Counted from the first letter of the stretch, positions 54,701 to 61,894 are shown. The stretch is DNA of 64,000 nt from Porphyromonas cangingivalis (GCA_945902955.1 CAMDNO010000001.1:1-64000); one strand, 5' to 3'. Numbers and translations are program-made. The notes: generated from the sequence alone by a model not told the origin.

Positions 54701-55800
54701 GCATAACTCCCCTGACGAAAAGCTTCATCGCCAGCCCAAATCTCATTCGAAAATTCCACCCATACGCGTAAATTTGGTTTTAAGCCCACGGCACCATCAC
54801 CATCAGGGTCTTTTCCTGCAATTAGCATAGCTAAACTATCCACAAATCCATTGGTGGCAGCATGTGGTATGTTTATCCACAAATCTTTATCTAAGATATT
54901 ACAAAGTTCAATCATACGCTGGTAAGCAACCGGAGTGGGAGGACCATTTTCGCAATCAATATCTCCCTCTGAATAGCTTCCGTTGGTATCGCCATCTCCA
55001 TTGCCATCGTAGCAACTACCCGGCACAGGGCGGCTCTCTAAATTTCCTTTTTGAAAAGCATAATTACTTCCACGTAAATCTTTCCAATACATTATATTTG
55101 AATGGTTTGTTTCTGCCCAATCCATAAAACGAAGCACTTTCTCGCCGGGGTGGCTGTGTGCTTCAAGAAATAAGGGATTCCAAACGGGTTCAGGTTGACC
55201 GGGAGCGGGCTCAAGACTTTTGTTAATAGGGTCAGAGGGGTCGGGCATCCAACAACGGATATTTCGCACAGGATTTGTAGCATAATTCGTTCCGGCGGTA
55301 ATTCTGATTTCTAAACTGTTTGGACTGTAATTCGTAGTATTATAATCAAAATCATATACTTTTCGCTTCAAAGCATCAGAACCCGACACCAAAATTACGC
55401 TCCCCTGAAAATCCACAACAGCATCGCCCTCCCAGGTAAGCACCCAACGACCACGTAAAAATGAAGTAGCATTCCAATCAGGAATATCTTCCGTTTTATC
55501 TGTATAAGCCATTTGTCCGGGAGCAAGAATAGGATAACCGGCAGCATCCAGTTCCGAACGCCCAAATTTCGGGGAATCCCATGAGTCGGCTTTACTCCAG
55601 CCTGCACTCCACTCCAAAAGGTTTGCAAATGGCCAAGCTTCTCTTGATGGACTCATACCAACCTGTAACTCAGGCAATGTGGACTTGTCGAATGCAAAAC
55701 CTGAATTCGACAGCAATAGAAACGAAAAAACAAATACAGATTGAAGAGATTTTAGAAAAGAAATTATACTCAAGCGTGGGTTTAAACAACTCATATTCAT
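48745..55800 (-). CDS. Giant modular T9SS-secreted protein: glycosidase-like barrel, LamG insertion, FN3 repeats, beta-helix
   Basis: 2351 residues. Order: signal peptide (about 14-37); a putative clan GH-A barrel (about 45-525, resuming about 766-860) with acid/base candidate E353 (WVEFSNEIW) and nucleophile candidate E514 (VAYEGG); a LamG/concanavalin-like insertion (about 526-765) whose halves are in reversed order; a putative-Ig domain (about 872-965); two beta domains (about 970-1290, the second CBM-like with HYVWIKGHANGSANDDAIHLG); three fibronectin III repeats (about 1296-1570), each opening AP-x-x-P; a long right-handed beta-helix (about 1575-2260) rich in N-N/NT-I coils; and a T9SS sorting domain (about 2275-2351, VSVYPNPTSNFL...FIRK). 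It is probably attached to the cell surface and acts on insoluble polymer. Control is by the promoter and operator at 55885-55945, with a leader hairpin. Confidence 0.8.
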   Translation of the reverse strand: MNMSCLNPRLSIISFLKSLQSVFVFSFLLLSNSGFAFDKSTLPELQVGMSPSREAWPFANLLEWSAGWSKADSWDSPKFGRSELDAAGYPILAPGQMAYTDKTEDIPDWNATSFLRGRWVLTWEGDAVVDFQGSVILVSGSDALKRKVYDFDYNTTNYSPNSLEIRITAGTNYATNPVRNIRCWMPDPSDPINKSLEPAPGQPEPVWNPLFLEAHSHPGEKVLRFMDWAETNHSNIMYWKDLRGSNYAFQKGNLESRPVPGSCYDGNGDGDTNGSYSEGDIDCENGPPTPVAYQRMIELCNILDKDLWINIPHAATNGFVDSLAMLIAGKDPDGDGAVGLKPNLRVWVEFSNEIWAGDEAFRQGSYAAQQAALEGITYNRWNARRFCQMWSIFQNHLPLNRMVRVAAVWTGDGGGYTLPFLTEINNYGPTLTPATTADVIAITTYFGNKIQEYVYDNIDYNRASEADFDKTFRMWEQLILTSASNTTGRDVTGAIPAKHMQYSKQFGWPLVAYEGGTGLSLIDRKISYDAKLVDSSVESVGGEDFNFNIQTSTLNGRIAGAIALTVDSGGVYSKANAEIVGSTKVNDGAWHHVAVVIPTGATNLNQALLYVDGVLETPSFVSGFPLNTQAYANVKIGNRAEHSANLTGQLDDVLMYSRELNAAEIASVYAGSAVTGNLEGRWQFNDTGDDISGNGRTATLRNGANYSTTKYEGTKSLNASGDNYAEVYDYKGVLGSNARTITAWVKSSSTTNQTIVGYGHPGPVRSELAGLGAVATGEGDINNNPYIEFMLTLPQKPMMAQLYKTQMALVKSSGVYMHSQFGDYGKFTKYGSWGYAEYLNQPSTQTPKRNFIQQWALDETQIRELDAPQNNSPEFFTNPELAMAIVGEPYKAVIEFGGGDGTVNCELISSNNLPNGVQMRIEANQIVIEGTPAEIGFGSFYLMFRLLDADKDPAYQKYTFRCVARSSNPQVIIDFEAVAPANYNNLLEVGDYKFTANLGLNVYNTTTSTTWPSSVLSLRTWGQTITMERKDGANFDLTSFDVTPSADNYGNYLVVTATTDGGATLTKKITMPYLINANKSLIKVALDWVSLKKVVFKGMLDYIKTDGRAVTIDNVLLNASLPNIQQDYDGILKIDANQYLNSFPGGALVKGIDGPKWKSVNIAGASNGTAMQAFENLNETVGKDSIMKASALEYKVNFTKTGIHYVWIKGHANGSANDDAIHLGIDNVIEPNCTDITLNASNSFVWTNTTEAGTLASFKISSIGLHTINLWMKDDGVVIDSIFIKQNQYNFNDQQAPTTPTNLAASGVTESEVTLNWTASSDNIGVVDYDVFKNGAYHATTTANSLKVNGLSPLSAYSFTVLARDLAGNISAQSSPATVNTLSDNVAPSIPSGFTLIKNTGDSLILKWNASTDNFEVTAYEVYKNNIYYTTTTDTIVVISGLTGNTAYSFSVRAGDISNNWSELSAAFAVTTKDNVAPNSPTGVTASNVAETTFTLNWTAATDDVGVTEYQIKLNGANYATTSATTINVTGRFLGVTYSVLVIAKDAAGNSSVPSTPINVTTEVPPTSGVEMLVGGIGADYPTLKAAFDAVNAGQLTGEVKLAIHGNTTETATAVLYASGSVTLGKTSNYTSVKIYPNGANRLISSNMTAVTINLIGAHNVTFDGSIDGIGTDKNLTIENLYMSDDVVYAYGTIQFNKDATYNTIKNCVLKGSFAKTAVTGILTFRASDNTGNGISYNTITNNDFTSSATGPASFCVASRGKDATIVNKENVISNNNFYNATNTLRGSTVVNVENYNKDWTISGNSFYETQTLTSNANGMVATYIRVGGTSSSGINVTGNYIGGSAPLCGGSPLTKDAVSANGTGLVGIEIITNPSGVISNNTIQNIEWSNPTNTSISMIFNGALTQPLLISNNTIGGSEAKKISYSTSVTNTPIFRGINLNSGDGADTITVTGNTISHLYANNTSGTNSLAIDGIYNDDAINLKITSNTISDLYASGTSTGNTQLVSGIRLNKAQFLQLSGNTISNLSSAKTGTGDAVTGIDVKGDITNAKSVFNNFIHSLEATAGTTINGIKINSGFGTFYNNIISLSPASASVVNGIYETGAASHNHNLYHNTIYVGGSSTTGNSYALWVNANTNTRDIRNNIFINQRTNTSGSAKNYGVYFNATGGTFTLNKNNYYINSGSYIGRYGSDKLLFSEWQNTTASEGAGMSVNPMFSISSPTVPADYKPSVVALNAGADNLSVDKDFEGTVRTSVPTIGAFEFNSMTTNLIKTENTVSVYPNPTSNFLNVNAGFLLESVSIVSLTGQKLLEQKVASNNVSLNVSSLALGIYFVSVKSITGQSMQRMFIRK
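53506..54225 (-). other. Permuted LamG domain inserted in the barrel of the giant protein
   Basis: Residues about 526-765 contain the C-terminal half of a LamG fold first (GEDFNFNIQTS, NDGAWHHVAVVIPTG, LYVDGVLETP, GQLDDVLMYSRELNAAEI). The N-terminal half comes second (GRWQFNDTGDDISGNGR, ATLRNGANY, ITAWVKSSSTTNQTIVGYG). A normal LamG has these in the opposite order. Barrel sequence continues on both sides (VAYEGG before, PYIEFMLTLPQKPMMAQLY after). Boundaries are approximate. Confidence 0.6.
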
Positions 55801-55832
55801 ACTATTAGCTTTTTTATTGTGATTAGATTTTC

Positions 55833-55869
55833 ACTAAAAAACTTACATATTTTTATGTAAGTTTTTAGT
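55833..55869 (-). promoter_or_regulatory. Leader hairpin before the giant T9SS gene
   Basis: ACTAAAAAACTTACATA (55833-55849) pairs with 55854-55869, one unpaired A aside, giving a 16-bp stem with a 4-nt loop. It lies between the -7 box at 55885-55892 and the start codon at 55800, so it is in the transcribed leader about 30 nt before the ATG. There is no T-run, so it is more likely a stability or translation-control structure than a terminator. Confidence 0.55.
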
Positions 55870-55884
55870 AAAAGTATTAGTTCA

Positions 55885-55892
55885 CAAAGCTA
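55885..55892 (-). promoter_or_regulatory. Bacteroidetes -7 box (TAGCTTTG) for the giant gene
   Basis: The minus strand reads TAGCTTTG, an exact TAnnTTTG match, followed by GTGAACTAATACTTTT, which is nearly identical to the sequence after the -7 box at 25694. The upstream -33 box is missing; operator copy C begins 22 nt away. Confidence 0.6.
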
Positions 55893-55913
55893 ATAACACT
55901 GTTTGTATTAAAC

Positions 55914-55945
55914 TGATATTTTTTCGTCAAAGAATGATACTAAAA
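55914..55945 (-). promoter_or_regulatory. Tandem half-site operator, copy C (more diverged)
   Basis: TGATAT at 55914 and TGATAC at 55935 start exactly 21 bp apart, as the half-sites do in copies A and B. The first begins 22 nt from the end of the -7 box, the same distance as in A and B. Outside the half-sites the sequence has diverged. It runs up to the 3' end of the adjacent pseudogene. Confidence 0.45.
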
Positions 55946-55949
55946 ATTA

Positions 55950-56383
55950 TCATTTCACACATCTAAACCTAATAGTTGAGGTGCGGTCGTAACCTGAGTA
56001 CATTAAAAAGAATTTAACATGCGAGGATGGTTTTTGTGGTCCGCCTACATCGTTACCTTTTTCGGCTCCCGGAATATACCACAACGAGCTTGGTCTACCC
56101 GGGTCTCCCAGTTTCCTGGCACCCAATTCTTAGTTCGTACCCAACTATAGTATTCGTTGCTTTCGGGGAATTGAATGGTAGTTTCAGCATCTTTCACAGG
56201 TATTCCCGTTCCGTGAGCTAAAAGATAGGGAGAACCCATTTGATGCACAGACTGTTAGTCAACAACCCTGCCACCTTTATTGGAAAAACTTTCGGTTTCG
56301 ACTAATAGTTCCGATGCCGAAATGTGCCGAAAAAAGATGCTTAAACCAACTAAGAAAATAAGAAAGAATCTATATTTTTTTAT
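55950..56383 (-). pseudogene. Chimeric pseudogene: FAD-dependent oxidoreductase/xanthan-lyase-like N-terminus joined to a SUMF1 C-terminus
   Basis: Reading from 56383: IKKYRFFLIFLVGLSIFF, where the expected start ATG is ATA; then SELLVETESFSNKGGRVVD; a TAA (56255-56257) where homologues have Gln; then [20 protein letters not shown] and [19 protein letters not shown]. This is the conserved N-terminus of Bacteroidetes secreted FAD-dependent oxidoreductases annotated as xanthan-lyase-like. At about 56093/56094 the sequence switches frame and identity to [17 protein letters not shown]...DRTSTIRFRCVK, the C-terminal end of a SUMF1 domain. That part aligns with 62252-62395 with about 19 differences in 144 nt. 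A lost start, a nonsense codon and a deletion junction make it non-functional. Confidence 0.75.
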
Positions 56384-56408
56384 CAGACTATCTTTATTTG
56401 ATTATTTG

Positions 56409-57419
56409 TTAGTTTCCGCCAGAGTAAATAATAAAGCTCAAACCTACAATAAAAAGAATAAACATGAGCGCCAACAATCTATTCACTATTTTTGACGCAC
56501 CTTTAAACTCTTTCCAAATAAAAACGCCCCAGATAGCCGCAATGAGTGGAGCGCCTTGTCCCAATCCGTACGAGATAGCTGCACCTGCTTTTCCGGCTGC
56601 TATATAGCTCAATGAAGTACCTAAAGCCCATATACTACCACCTAATATGCCAATAAAGTGTGTTTTCACATCTCCTTTAAAATACTGGGAGTAGCTAACA
56701 GGCGCACCTTCAAAAGGTTTTTTCATCAATAAGGTATTGAATAAGAAGTTACTAACAAAAACGCCCACTGAAAAAACAAAGAAAGCAGAATAAGGAGTCA
56801 TTAGTCCCTGAGCTGGATACTCAAAATTGTTTATATCCATCGAAGCAACCACAAATCGGTAGAAAAACGCCATTAATATACCTGCTATTCCGGCTAAAAG
56901 AATTCCTTTTTTGTTCGACTTGGATGATTTTTCATCCTTTTTCAATTTGCCAGCTGCAATACCGTTAAAAATGACTGCCAACATAATTAATCCTACACCA
57001 ATAAACAGCGTAAGTGGGTCGCCTTTTGGCTCAGAAAAATAATTAACAAAAACGCCCAACACCAAAGCAATTCCAACTCCAAGTGGGAATGCCACTGCCA
57101 AACCGGCAATGGAAATGGAAGCTGATAACAAAATATTGGCTGCATTAAAAATAATTCCACCTATTAATGCGCTACCTATATTATTTCTGCCTGCTTGTGC
57201 TAAATCGGGTACAAATGACCTGCCTAATTCGCCTGTGCTACCAAGTGTGAAACCAAGTAATACACTGAATAGAAGTATGCCCAACACATAATCCCAGTAA
57301 AAAAGTTCGAAGCGCCAGTTTTTGGCTGCTAATTTTTGGGTATTGCCCCACGAACCCCAACAAAGCATTGTAACAATGCAAAATACAACAGCTAACGAAT
57401 AATTTTCTACAATATACAT
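56409..57419 (-). CDS. GRP-family (DMT-superfamily) sugar permease
   Basis: 336 residues from the ATG at 57419 (MYIVENYSLAVVFC); a longer in-frame start at 57467 (GTG) would add a basic tail unlikely to be translated. About ten hydrophobic helices are visible, including WGSWGNTQKLAA in the first, GLAVAFPLGVGIALVLGVFVNYF, and SYGLGQGAPLIAAIWGVFIWKEF near the end. These are typical of the glucose/ribose-porter (GRP) branch of the drug/metabolite transporter superfamily, related to RhaT and GlcU. It should import a monosaccharide across the inner membrane. The adjacent ribokinase gene (upstream, 103 bp before this start) suggests ribose or a similar pentose or rhamnose-type sugar. Confidence 0.8.
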   Translation of the reverse strand: MYIVENYSLAVVFCIVTMLCWGSWGNTQKLAAKNWRFELFYWDYVLGILLFSVLLGFTLGSTGELGRSFVPDLAQAGRNNIGSALIGGIIFNAANILLSASISIAGLAVAFPLGVGIALVLGVFVNYFSEPKGDPLTLFIGVGLIMLAVIFNGIAAGKLKKDEKSSKSNKKGILLAGIAGILMAFFYRFVVASMDINNFEYPAQGLMTPYSAFFVFSVGVFVSNFLFNTLLMKKPFEGAPVSYSQYFKGDVKTHFIGILGGSIWALGTSLSYIAAGKAGAAISYGLGQGAPLIAAIWGVFIWKEFKGASKIVNRLLALMFILFIVGLSFIIYSGGN

Positions 57420-57522
57420 AATATGTTTTTTAAAGTTGTTTTTACGCGTATTTATTTTTTTATACACATATCAATCATCCTGATTTAAAGACGATTATAT
57501 TAATTATTGAGTAGGTTCAGAA

Positions 57523-58431
57523 TTAAGATTGAATTTCATTTCTATAAGGAATTGAAGCCTGTGCACCTTCGCGAGTTACACTTATTCGAGCTGCTTTATT
57601 TCCAAATTTTACAGCATCTACTACACTTAAACCTTCCGACAGCGCTACACACAAAGCACCGCAAAATGTATCTCCGGCAGCTGTTGTGTCAATTGCTTTT
57701 GTTTTTTCAACCGGAACGTGAGCATAAGTCTTTCCATCTTTAATAAATGAACCCTCCGAGCCGAGCGTAATAATCACCACATTCACTCCTTTTGCACCGA
57801 TAATGTCAGCGGCCTTTTGAGCTGAATCTAAATCGTCGATATGTATGCCCGACAATATTTCTGCCTCTGTTTCGTTTGGAATGATGGCGTATAGGCATTT
57901 CATTAATTCATCCGAAATAGCAGCCGCTGGAGCTGGATTAAGTATCACTTTTCGCCCATTGTTGTAAGCAATTTTAGCTGAATATTCTACTGTTTCCATT
58001 GGTATCTCAAGTTGTAGTAATACTATATCAGCTTCTTCCACAACATGTTTCGCTTTCTCGATATCAGCTGGTTTTAAATTTCCATTTGCCCCCGATGCCA
58101 CAACAATGCAATTTTCGCCATTCCCATCAACCATAATCAATGCTACGCCCGATGGTAATTCAGTATCTGTAGTTATAAACTCAGTATGTATGTTTTCCTT
58201 GTCATAAATCTCTTTCGATTGCTTTCCAAACAAATCATTTCCTGTGCGGGTGATAAAAGTAACATTACCGCCCATTCGTGCTGCTGCAACTGCTTGATTA
58301 GCACCTTTACCTCCCGGATTCATCATAAAAGTACCGCCCAAAACAGTTTCACCCGGTACAGGTATTCTTGTAGATTTGGCAACCATATCGGTATTCGAAC
58401 TTCCAATAACAACTATGCTTTTCAATTTCAT
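57523..58431 (-). CDS. rbsK: Ribokinase (PfkB family)
   Basis: 302 residues, no signal peptide, cytoplasmic. PfkB-family signatures: VVIGSSNTDMVAKSTRIPVPGETVLGG at the N-terminus, NPGGKGANQAVAAARMGG (about 38-55, sugar-binding di-Gly loop) and AIDTTAAGDTFCGAL (catalytic Asp and anion hole). Length matches ribokinase, which phosphorylates D-ribose at O-5 using ATP; related sugars are possible. It precedes the permease gene on the same strand, so the pair probably forms an uptake and phosphorylation module for a sugar released by the surrounding hydrolases. No operator or typical promoter box was seen in the 202-bp gap upstream (58432-58633), which contains only AT-rich sequence. Confidence 0.85.
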   Translation of the reverse strand: MKLKSIVVIGSSNTDMVAKSTRIPVPGETVLGGTFMMNPGGKGANQAVAAARMGGNVTFITRTGNDLFGKQSKEIYDKENIHTEFITTDTELPSGVALIMVDGNGENCIVVASGANGNLKPADIEKAKHVVEEADIVLLQLEIPMETVEYSAKIAYNNGRKVILNPAPAAAISDELMKCLYAIIPNETEAEILSGIHIDDLDSAQKAADIIGAKGVNVVIITLGSEGSFIKDGKTYAHVPVEKTKAIDTTAAGDTFCGALCVALSEGLSVVDAVKFGNKAARISVTREGAQASIPYRNEIQS

Positions 58432-58633
58432 TTTTAAGTATGTTTTATACGTAATATTTCTTTAAAATTTTAATATATAACTCTAAGTACATGATAAGTT
58501 GAAAATATCTATATCTGATTGAAATTCAGCATTTAAACAGTTGTAATATAAGTCAGAGCATATTTGAAAAAGCTTTTCCTTCTTTTTCGATTGTTTAGTA
58601 TCTTGATTGGCATTATATGTTCATAATTAATTG

Positions 58634-60064
58634 TTAATCATTATAGCTGTGTACTATTTTTGTAAATGGCAGACCGGTTAGCCTGTCACTTTTATCCGTC
58701 CGTTTCCGTTGATAAGATGGAATGTCTTTGGTTTCGTTTTTCCATTTATCCAACAGAGGCAGAAGGAGTTTGCTTATTCTGAAACTTTCCCAACTACCAT
58801 CCTCGGCCAGATTATGGAGTTCGTTGGGGTCATTTTCCAAATCGTATATTTCTACCTGTGTACGCGGAAACTTAAAGTTTTGCCAATAGTTTTGTTTGAG
58901 TTTTGAGTTTCGATATGCTTTCAACAAACTAAACCAAGCTCCACTTTCGGCTAAGTCGCTTATGTTTCCTACTGGCAAATATGGATACTCGTTTACAATC
59001 ATTTTATATTTTTCGGTTCTCACACTTTGAATATGTTCGTCGGTTCCATGCCAGTTACGTTCCGAAAACACATATTCGTAGCCTGGTGTATTCAAGTCGT
59101 TAAATGCTGGCTTCATGCTTTTGCCATACATGTGAGCAGGAATTGAAAGCCCCGCCACATCTAAAATGGTGGGCGCTATGTCAATAGTACTGCTCAGATT
59201 CTCGTAACGCACATTTTGCAGTGTTTTATTTTTCCAATACGCAATGAAAGGCGAACGAATACCCGAATCGTAAAGAAAACCTTTCGAACGCGGCATTGGA
59301 GAACCATTGTCGCTTAAAAACAGAATGAGTGTATTTTCTAATAAACCTCTGCTCTCAAGCGTATCCATTATCCTGCCGACATGTGCATCGAGTCTTACAA
59401 TCTCGTCGTAATAGTGCGCCAGGTCTTTACGGGTTTGTTTGTCATTTATCATAAATGGCGGCACTTTAATGTCGTTCGGATTAGTTACTTCAGGAGCAAT
59501 ATTCCTTTTAATCTCGTCGTTGGTATAAGGCCTGTGCGGATCGATAAATCCACACCAGAGGAAAAAGGGCTTTTCTTTCTTTTGATTGAGAAAGTTGTCA
59601 ATATTACCGAGCATTTTCTCTATGGAATAATTGCCTGTAAAATAATCAAACGCGCCATTATCATAATAATCGTATTGCGCACTGCCTTTCTCGCCGATAT
59701 GCGTTTTGAGCAAAATACCGGTATGATAACCCGCTTGTTTGAGATAATAAGGCAGCAGTTTTGTAGTGTCGTTAATTCCTACATGTAAATCCTCGGTGCC
59801 TATGGTGTGTGCAAACTGTCCACTCATCATGCAGGTACGCGATGGGCTCGATTGAGGTGCTGTATGAAACATGTTTGTGAACATTACACCCTCATGAGCC
59901 AGTTTATCAATATTAGGAGTTTTGATTCCCTTAGTGCCGTAACAACTTAAATCCATGCCTAGATCGTCGGCAATAAATACAACAATATTAGGCTTGTTGT
60001 TTTGCTTTTGGGCAAGCAAAAACGCACTCAACAAACATAAGCCAATGCTAATTTGTGTTTTCAT
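58634..60064 (-). CDS. Secreted S1-family sulfatase, Ser-type
   Basis: 476 residues from the ATG at 60064, chosen because it gives the signal peptide MKTQISIGLCLLSAFLLAQ. The longer open frame starting at 60142 lies inside the upstream gene. Metal-binding FIADDLGMDLSCYG (D33, D34) and the formylglycine motif SSPSRT follow, with Ser72 at the position converted to formylglycine. Ser-type sites need an anaerobic-type (anSME) maturase. Further S1 features are CGFIDPHRPY and LFLSDNGSPMPRSKGF (metal ligands D and N). It starts 5 bp after the stop of the upstream sulfatase gene, so the two are co-transcribed. It removes sulfate from carbohydrate in the periplasm or outside; the substrate subfamily is not readable. 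Confidence 0.87.
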   Translation of the reverse strand: MKTQISIGLCLLSAFLLAQKQNNKPNIVVFIADDLGMDLSCYGTKGIKTPNIDKLAHEGVMFTNMFHTAPQSSPSRTCMMSGQFAHTIGTEDLHVGINDTTKLLPYYLKQAGYHTGILLKTHIGEKGSAQYDYYDNGAFDYFTGNYSIEKMLGNIDNFLNQKKEKPFFLWCGFIDPHRPYTNDEIKRNIAPEVTNPNDIKVPPFMINDKQTRKDLAHYYDEIVRLDAHVGRIMDTLESRGLLENTLILFLSDNGSPMPRSKGFLYDSGIRSPFIAYWKNKTLQNVRYENLSSTIDIAPTILDVAGLSIPAHMYGKSMKPAFNDLNTPGYEYVFSERNWHGTDEHIQSVRTEKYKMIVNEYPYLPVGNISDLAESGAWFSLLKAYRNSKLKQNYWQNFKFPRTQVEIYDLENDPNELHNLAEDGSWESFRISKLLLPLLDKWKNETKDIPSYQRKRTDKSDRLTGLPFTKIVHSYND

Positions 60065-60069
60065 ATTTA

Positions 60070-61728
60070 TTACTTTTGTTGTTTTGCGTCTCTTCTTTTT
60101 CGCAATTCCGAATACGGTACAACCTGGTTTTTCGACGACCATTTGTTGTACATTTTTGTCATTTTTCGAGCAATGCCAGGGTGTTTTTCAATCAAATTAT
60201 TTAATTCTGATCGATCATTTTCAATATCATACAATTCCCATGGATAAGTTGTATCTGTTTTATCTTCATATTGTGATACTAATTTCCATTTACCCATTCT
60301 TACAGCGCGATTGCCCTCGTGTTCCCAATACAACACTTTTCTTGTTTTGGATTTTTTACCTTCAAAAATAGGCAACAGACTTTGCCCTTCGAGTGGTAAA
60401 ATTGTATTTTCCTTATATTGTTTTGGATATGAGGTGTTTGCTACATCAACCAATGTAGGCATTATATCAGTAATGTGAGCCATTTGTCTGCTTATGACAC
60501 CTGATTTAAACTTTTCGGGATACCAGGCAATAAAAGGAGAAGAAATACCACCTTCGTGTGCCCAATGTTTGAATTGCCTGAAAGGAGTATTGCTGGCATT
60601 AGCCCAATGATAATCGTATCCTTCGAATGAATGAGGAGAGCCGGGAACTGCATTGGGGTCGCCTTTGCGGGCAGGTTCATGACAGCCACCATTGTCCGAT
60701 AAAAATAATATCTTGGTATTTTTGTCGTAGCCATTCTGACGGAGATTTTCGAGTAAACGCCCGATATTTTGATCCATTCGGTCAATCATAGCAGCATACA
60801 CAGCCATCCAATGATCCCAGCGAATTTTTTCTTTTTCAGAAAGGGTATTCCATGCAGGTACAATGTTGTGTCGTTCACTCAATGGCCAGTTTTTATCAAC
60901 AATGCCCATTTCAATCATTCTATTGTATCGGTTTATCCTCAGGCTATCCCAACCACCATTCATATATTTTCCTTTGTATTTTTCAATATCACTTTCGAAA
61001 GCATGCAAAGGCCAGTGTGGAGCAGTATAAGCCAGATACAGGAAAAAAGGTTTGTCCGCTAAGGTTGCCTTTTGTTCGTTGATGTATTTTATAGCTCTGT
61101 CGGTGTAGGCATCGGTGGCGTACCATTGCGAGCCATCTTCATTTTTCATTAGTTTATAGGCGGTGGTGTTTGTAGTAATCCATTCGCCCGGAGGAACTGA
61201 GTCCTTGCCTTCAACAGTAAACCGACGTCCTTTCTGAATGCCAAAATAATGACCGGTTGTATTGTCTGAACTTCCATATTGTTTTTCGAAACCTCTGTCC
61301 ATTGGCGAACTTCCTTCGGTCCACCCCACATGCCATTTACCCGAAATAAAAGTAGAGTAACCAGCTGATTTAAGGACTTCGGCCAATGTGACGCTGTTGA
61401 GGTCGATTTGTGTTTGATAAGCCGGCAAATCGTCGCCTGGCTGCAACATGTCGCCCACACCTACCTGATGTGGATACAGTCCTGTTAGCAATGCAGCACG
61501 AGATGGACAGCTGCGGGCTGCATTGTAAAATTGCGTCATCCGAACTCCCTCTGATGACAGTCTATCGAGATTAGGAGTTTTGATTTCGGAACCAAAACAA
61601 CCAATATCGCTATAGCCCATATCGTCGGCAAGAATTACAATAATATTAGGTCTTTCGGTAGCTTGTGCTTGTAGCTGACATACACTTAAAGTAGCAGCCG
61701 GTAAAAATGATAATACTTTTAGTTTCAT
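60070..61728 (-). CDS. Secreted S1-family arylsulfatase-like sulfatase, Ser-type
   Basis: 552 residues from the ATG at 61728, giving signal peptide MKLKVLSFLPAATLSVCQLQAQ; the frame is open to 61800 but that part overlaps a leader hairpin. Metal-site ILADDMGYSDIGCFG is followed by AARSCPSRAALLTG, in which Ser73 takes the formylglycine position (S-C-P-S-R). This differs from the common C-C-P-T-R, so it is also Ser-type. SGKWHVGW (Lys, His), PFFLYLAYTAPHWPLHA and LFLSDNGGCHEPARKGD complete the S1 active site. It forms an operon with the second sulfatase 5 bp downstream. A degenerate copy of its N-terminus lies at 62108-62210. Its leader carries hairpin element 1. Confidence 0.9.
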   Translation of the reverse strand: MKLKVLSFLPAATLSVCQLQAQATERPNIIVILADDMGYSDIGCFGSEIKTPNLDRLSSEGVRMTQFYNAARSCPSRAALLTGLYPHQVGVGDMLQPGDDLPAYQTQIDLNSVTLAEVLKSAGYSTFISGKWHVGWTEGSSPMDRGFEKQYGSSDNTTGHYFGIQKGRRFTVEGKDSVPPGEWITTNTTAYKLMKNEDGSQWYATDAYTDRAIKYINEQKATLADKPFFLYLAYTAPHWPLHAFESDIEKYKGKYMNGGWDSLRINRYNRMIEMGIVDKNWPLSERHNIVPAWNTLSEKEKIRWDHWMAVYAAMIDRMDQNIGRLLENLRQNGYDKNTKILFLSDNGGCHEPARKGDPNAVPGSPHSFEGYDYHWANASNTPFRQFKHWAHEGGISSPFIAWYPEKFKSGVISRQMAHITDIMPTLVDVANTSYPKQYKENTILPLEGQSLLPIFEGKKSKTRKVLYWEHEGNRAVRMGKWKLVSQYEDKTDTTYPWELYDIENDRSELNNLIEKHPGIARKMTKMYNKWSSKNQVVPYSELRKRRDAKQQK

Positions 61729-61756
61729 GTGTTTATAATTATTTTTTAATTGCCAC

Positions 61757-61831
61757 ATGGAACTCACATAACAAAATTTAATCATGCCCCTGTGGGTCAA
61801 AATAGATTAAATTTTGTCATGTTCGTTTCAT
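61757..61831 (-). promoter_or_regulatory. 5'-leader hairpin element, copy 1 (before sulfatase)
   Basis: A 13-bp perfect inverted repeat (ACAAAATTTAATC at 61771-61783, complement at 61805-61817) extends outward to a 27-bp imperfect one (ATGGAAC... against ATGAAACG...). The loop on the minus strand is TATTTTGACCCACAGGGGCA. It ends 28 nt before the sulfatase ATG. The loop, the outer ends and the 3' flank up to the start codon resemble copy 2, but the arms differ in sequence. Confidence 0.6.
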
Positions 61832-61839
61832 AAATTTAT

Positions 61840-61894
61840 TTAGTTTGCGGGCGAAAGTATAAGCAAAGCACCTCCACCTTGCTTTAGACTAAGA
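61840..61894 (-). pseudogene. C-terminal tail of an unidentified secreted hydrolase (remnant)
   Basis: One minus-strand frame reads TLSLKQGGGALLILSPAN and then stops (61840-61842). It looks like the last beta strand of a surface hydrolase. It follows directly on, in another frame, from the small signal-peptide frame at 61889-61996. The two may be the two ends of one gene whose middle has been deleted. Confidence 0.4.

Noticed and set aside
60065..60142. Longer N-terminus (26 extra residues) for the second sulfatase.
   Set aside because: The extension is basic, lies within the coding sequence of the upstream sulfatase, and would bury the signal peptide; the ATG at 60064 gives a normal signal sequence.
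61729..61800. Longer N-terminus for the first sulfatase.
   Set aside because: The 24 extra residues are encoded by the leader hairpin element and precede a complete signal peptide, so they are more likely untranslated leader.
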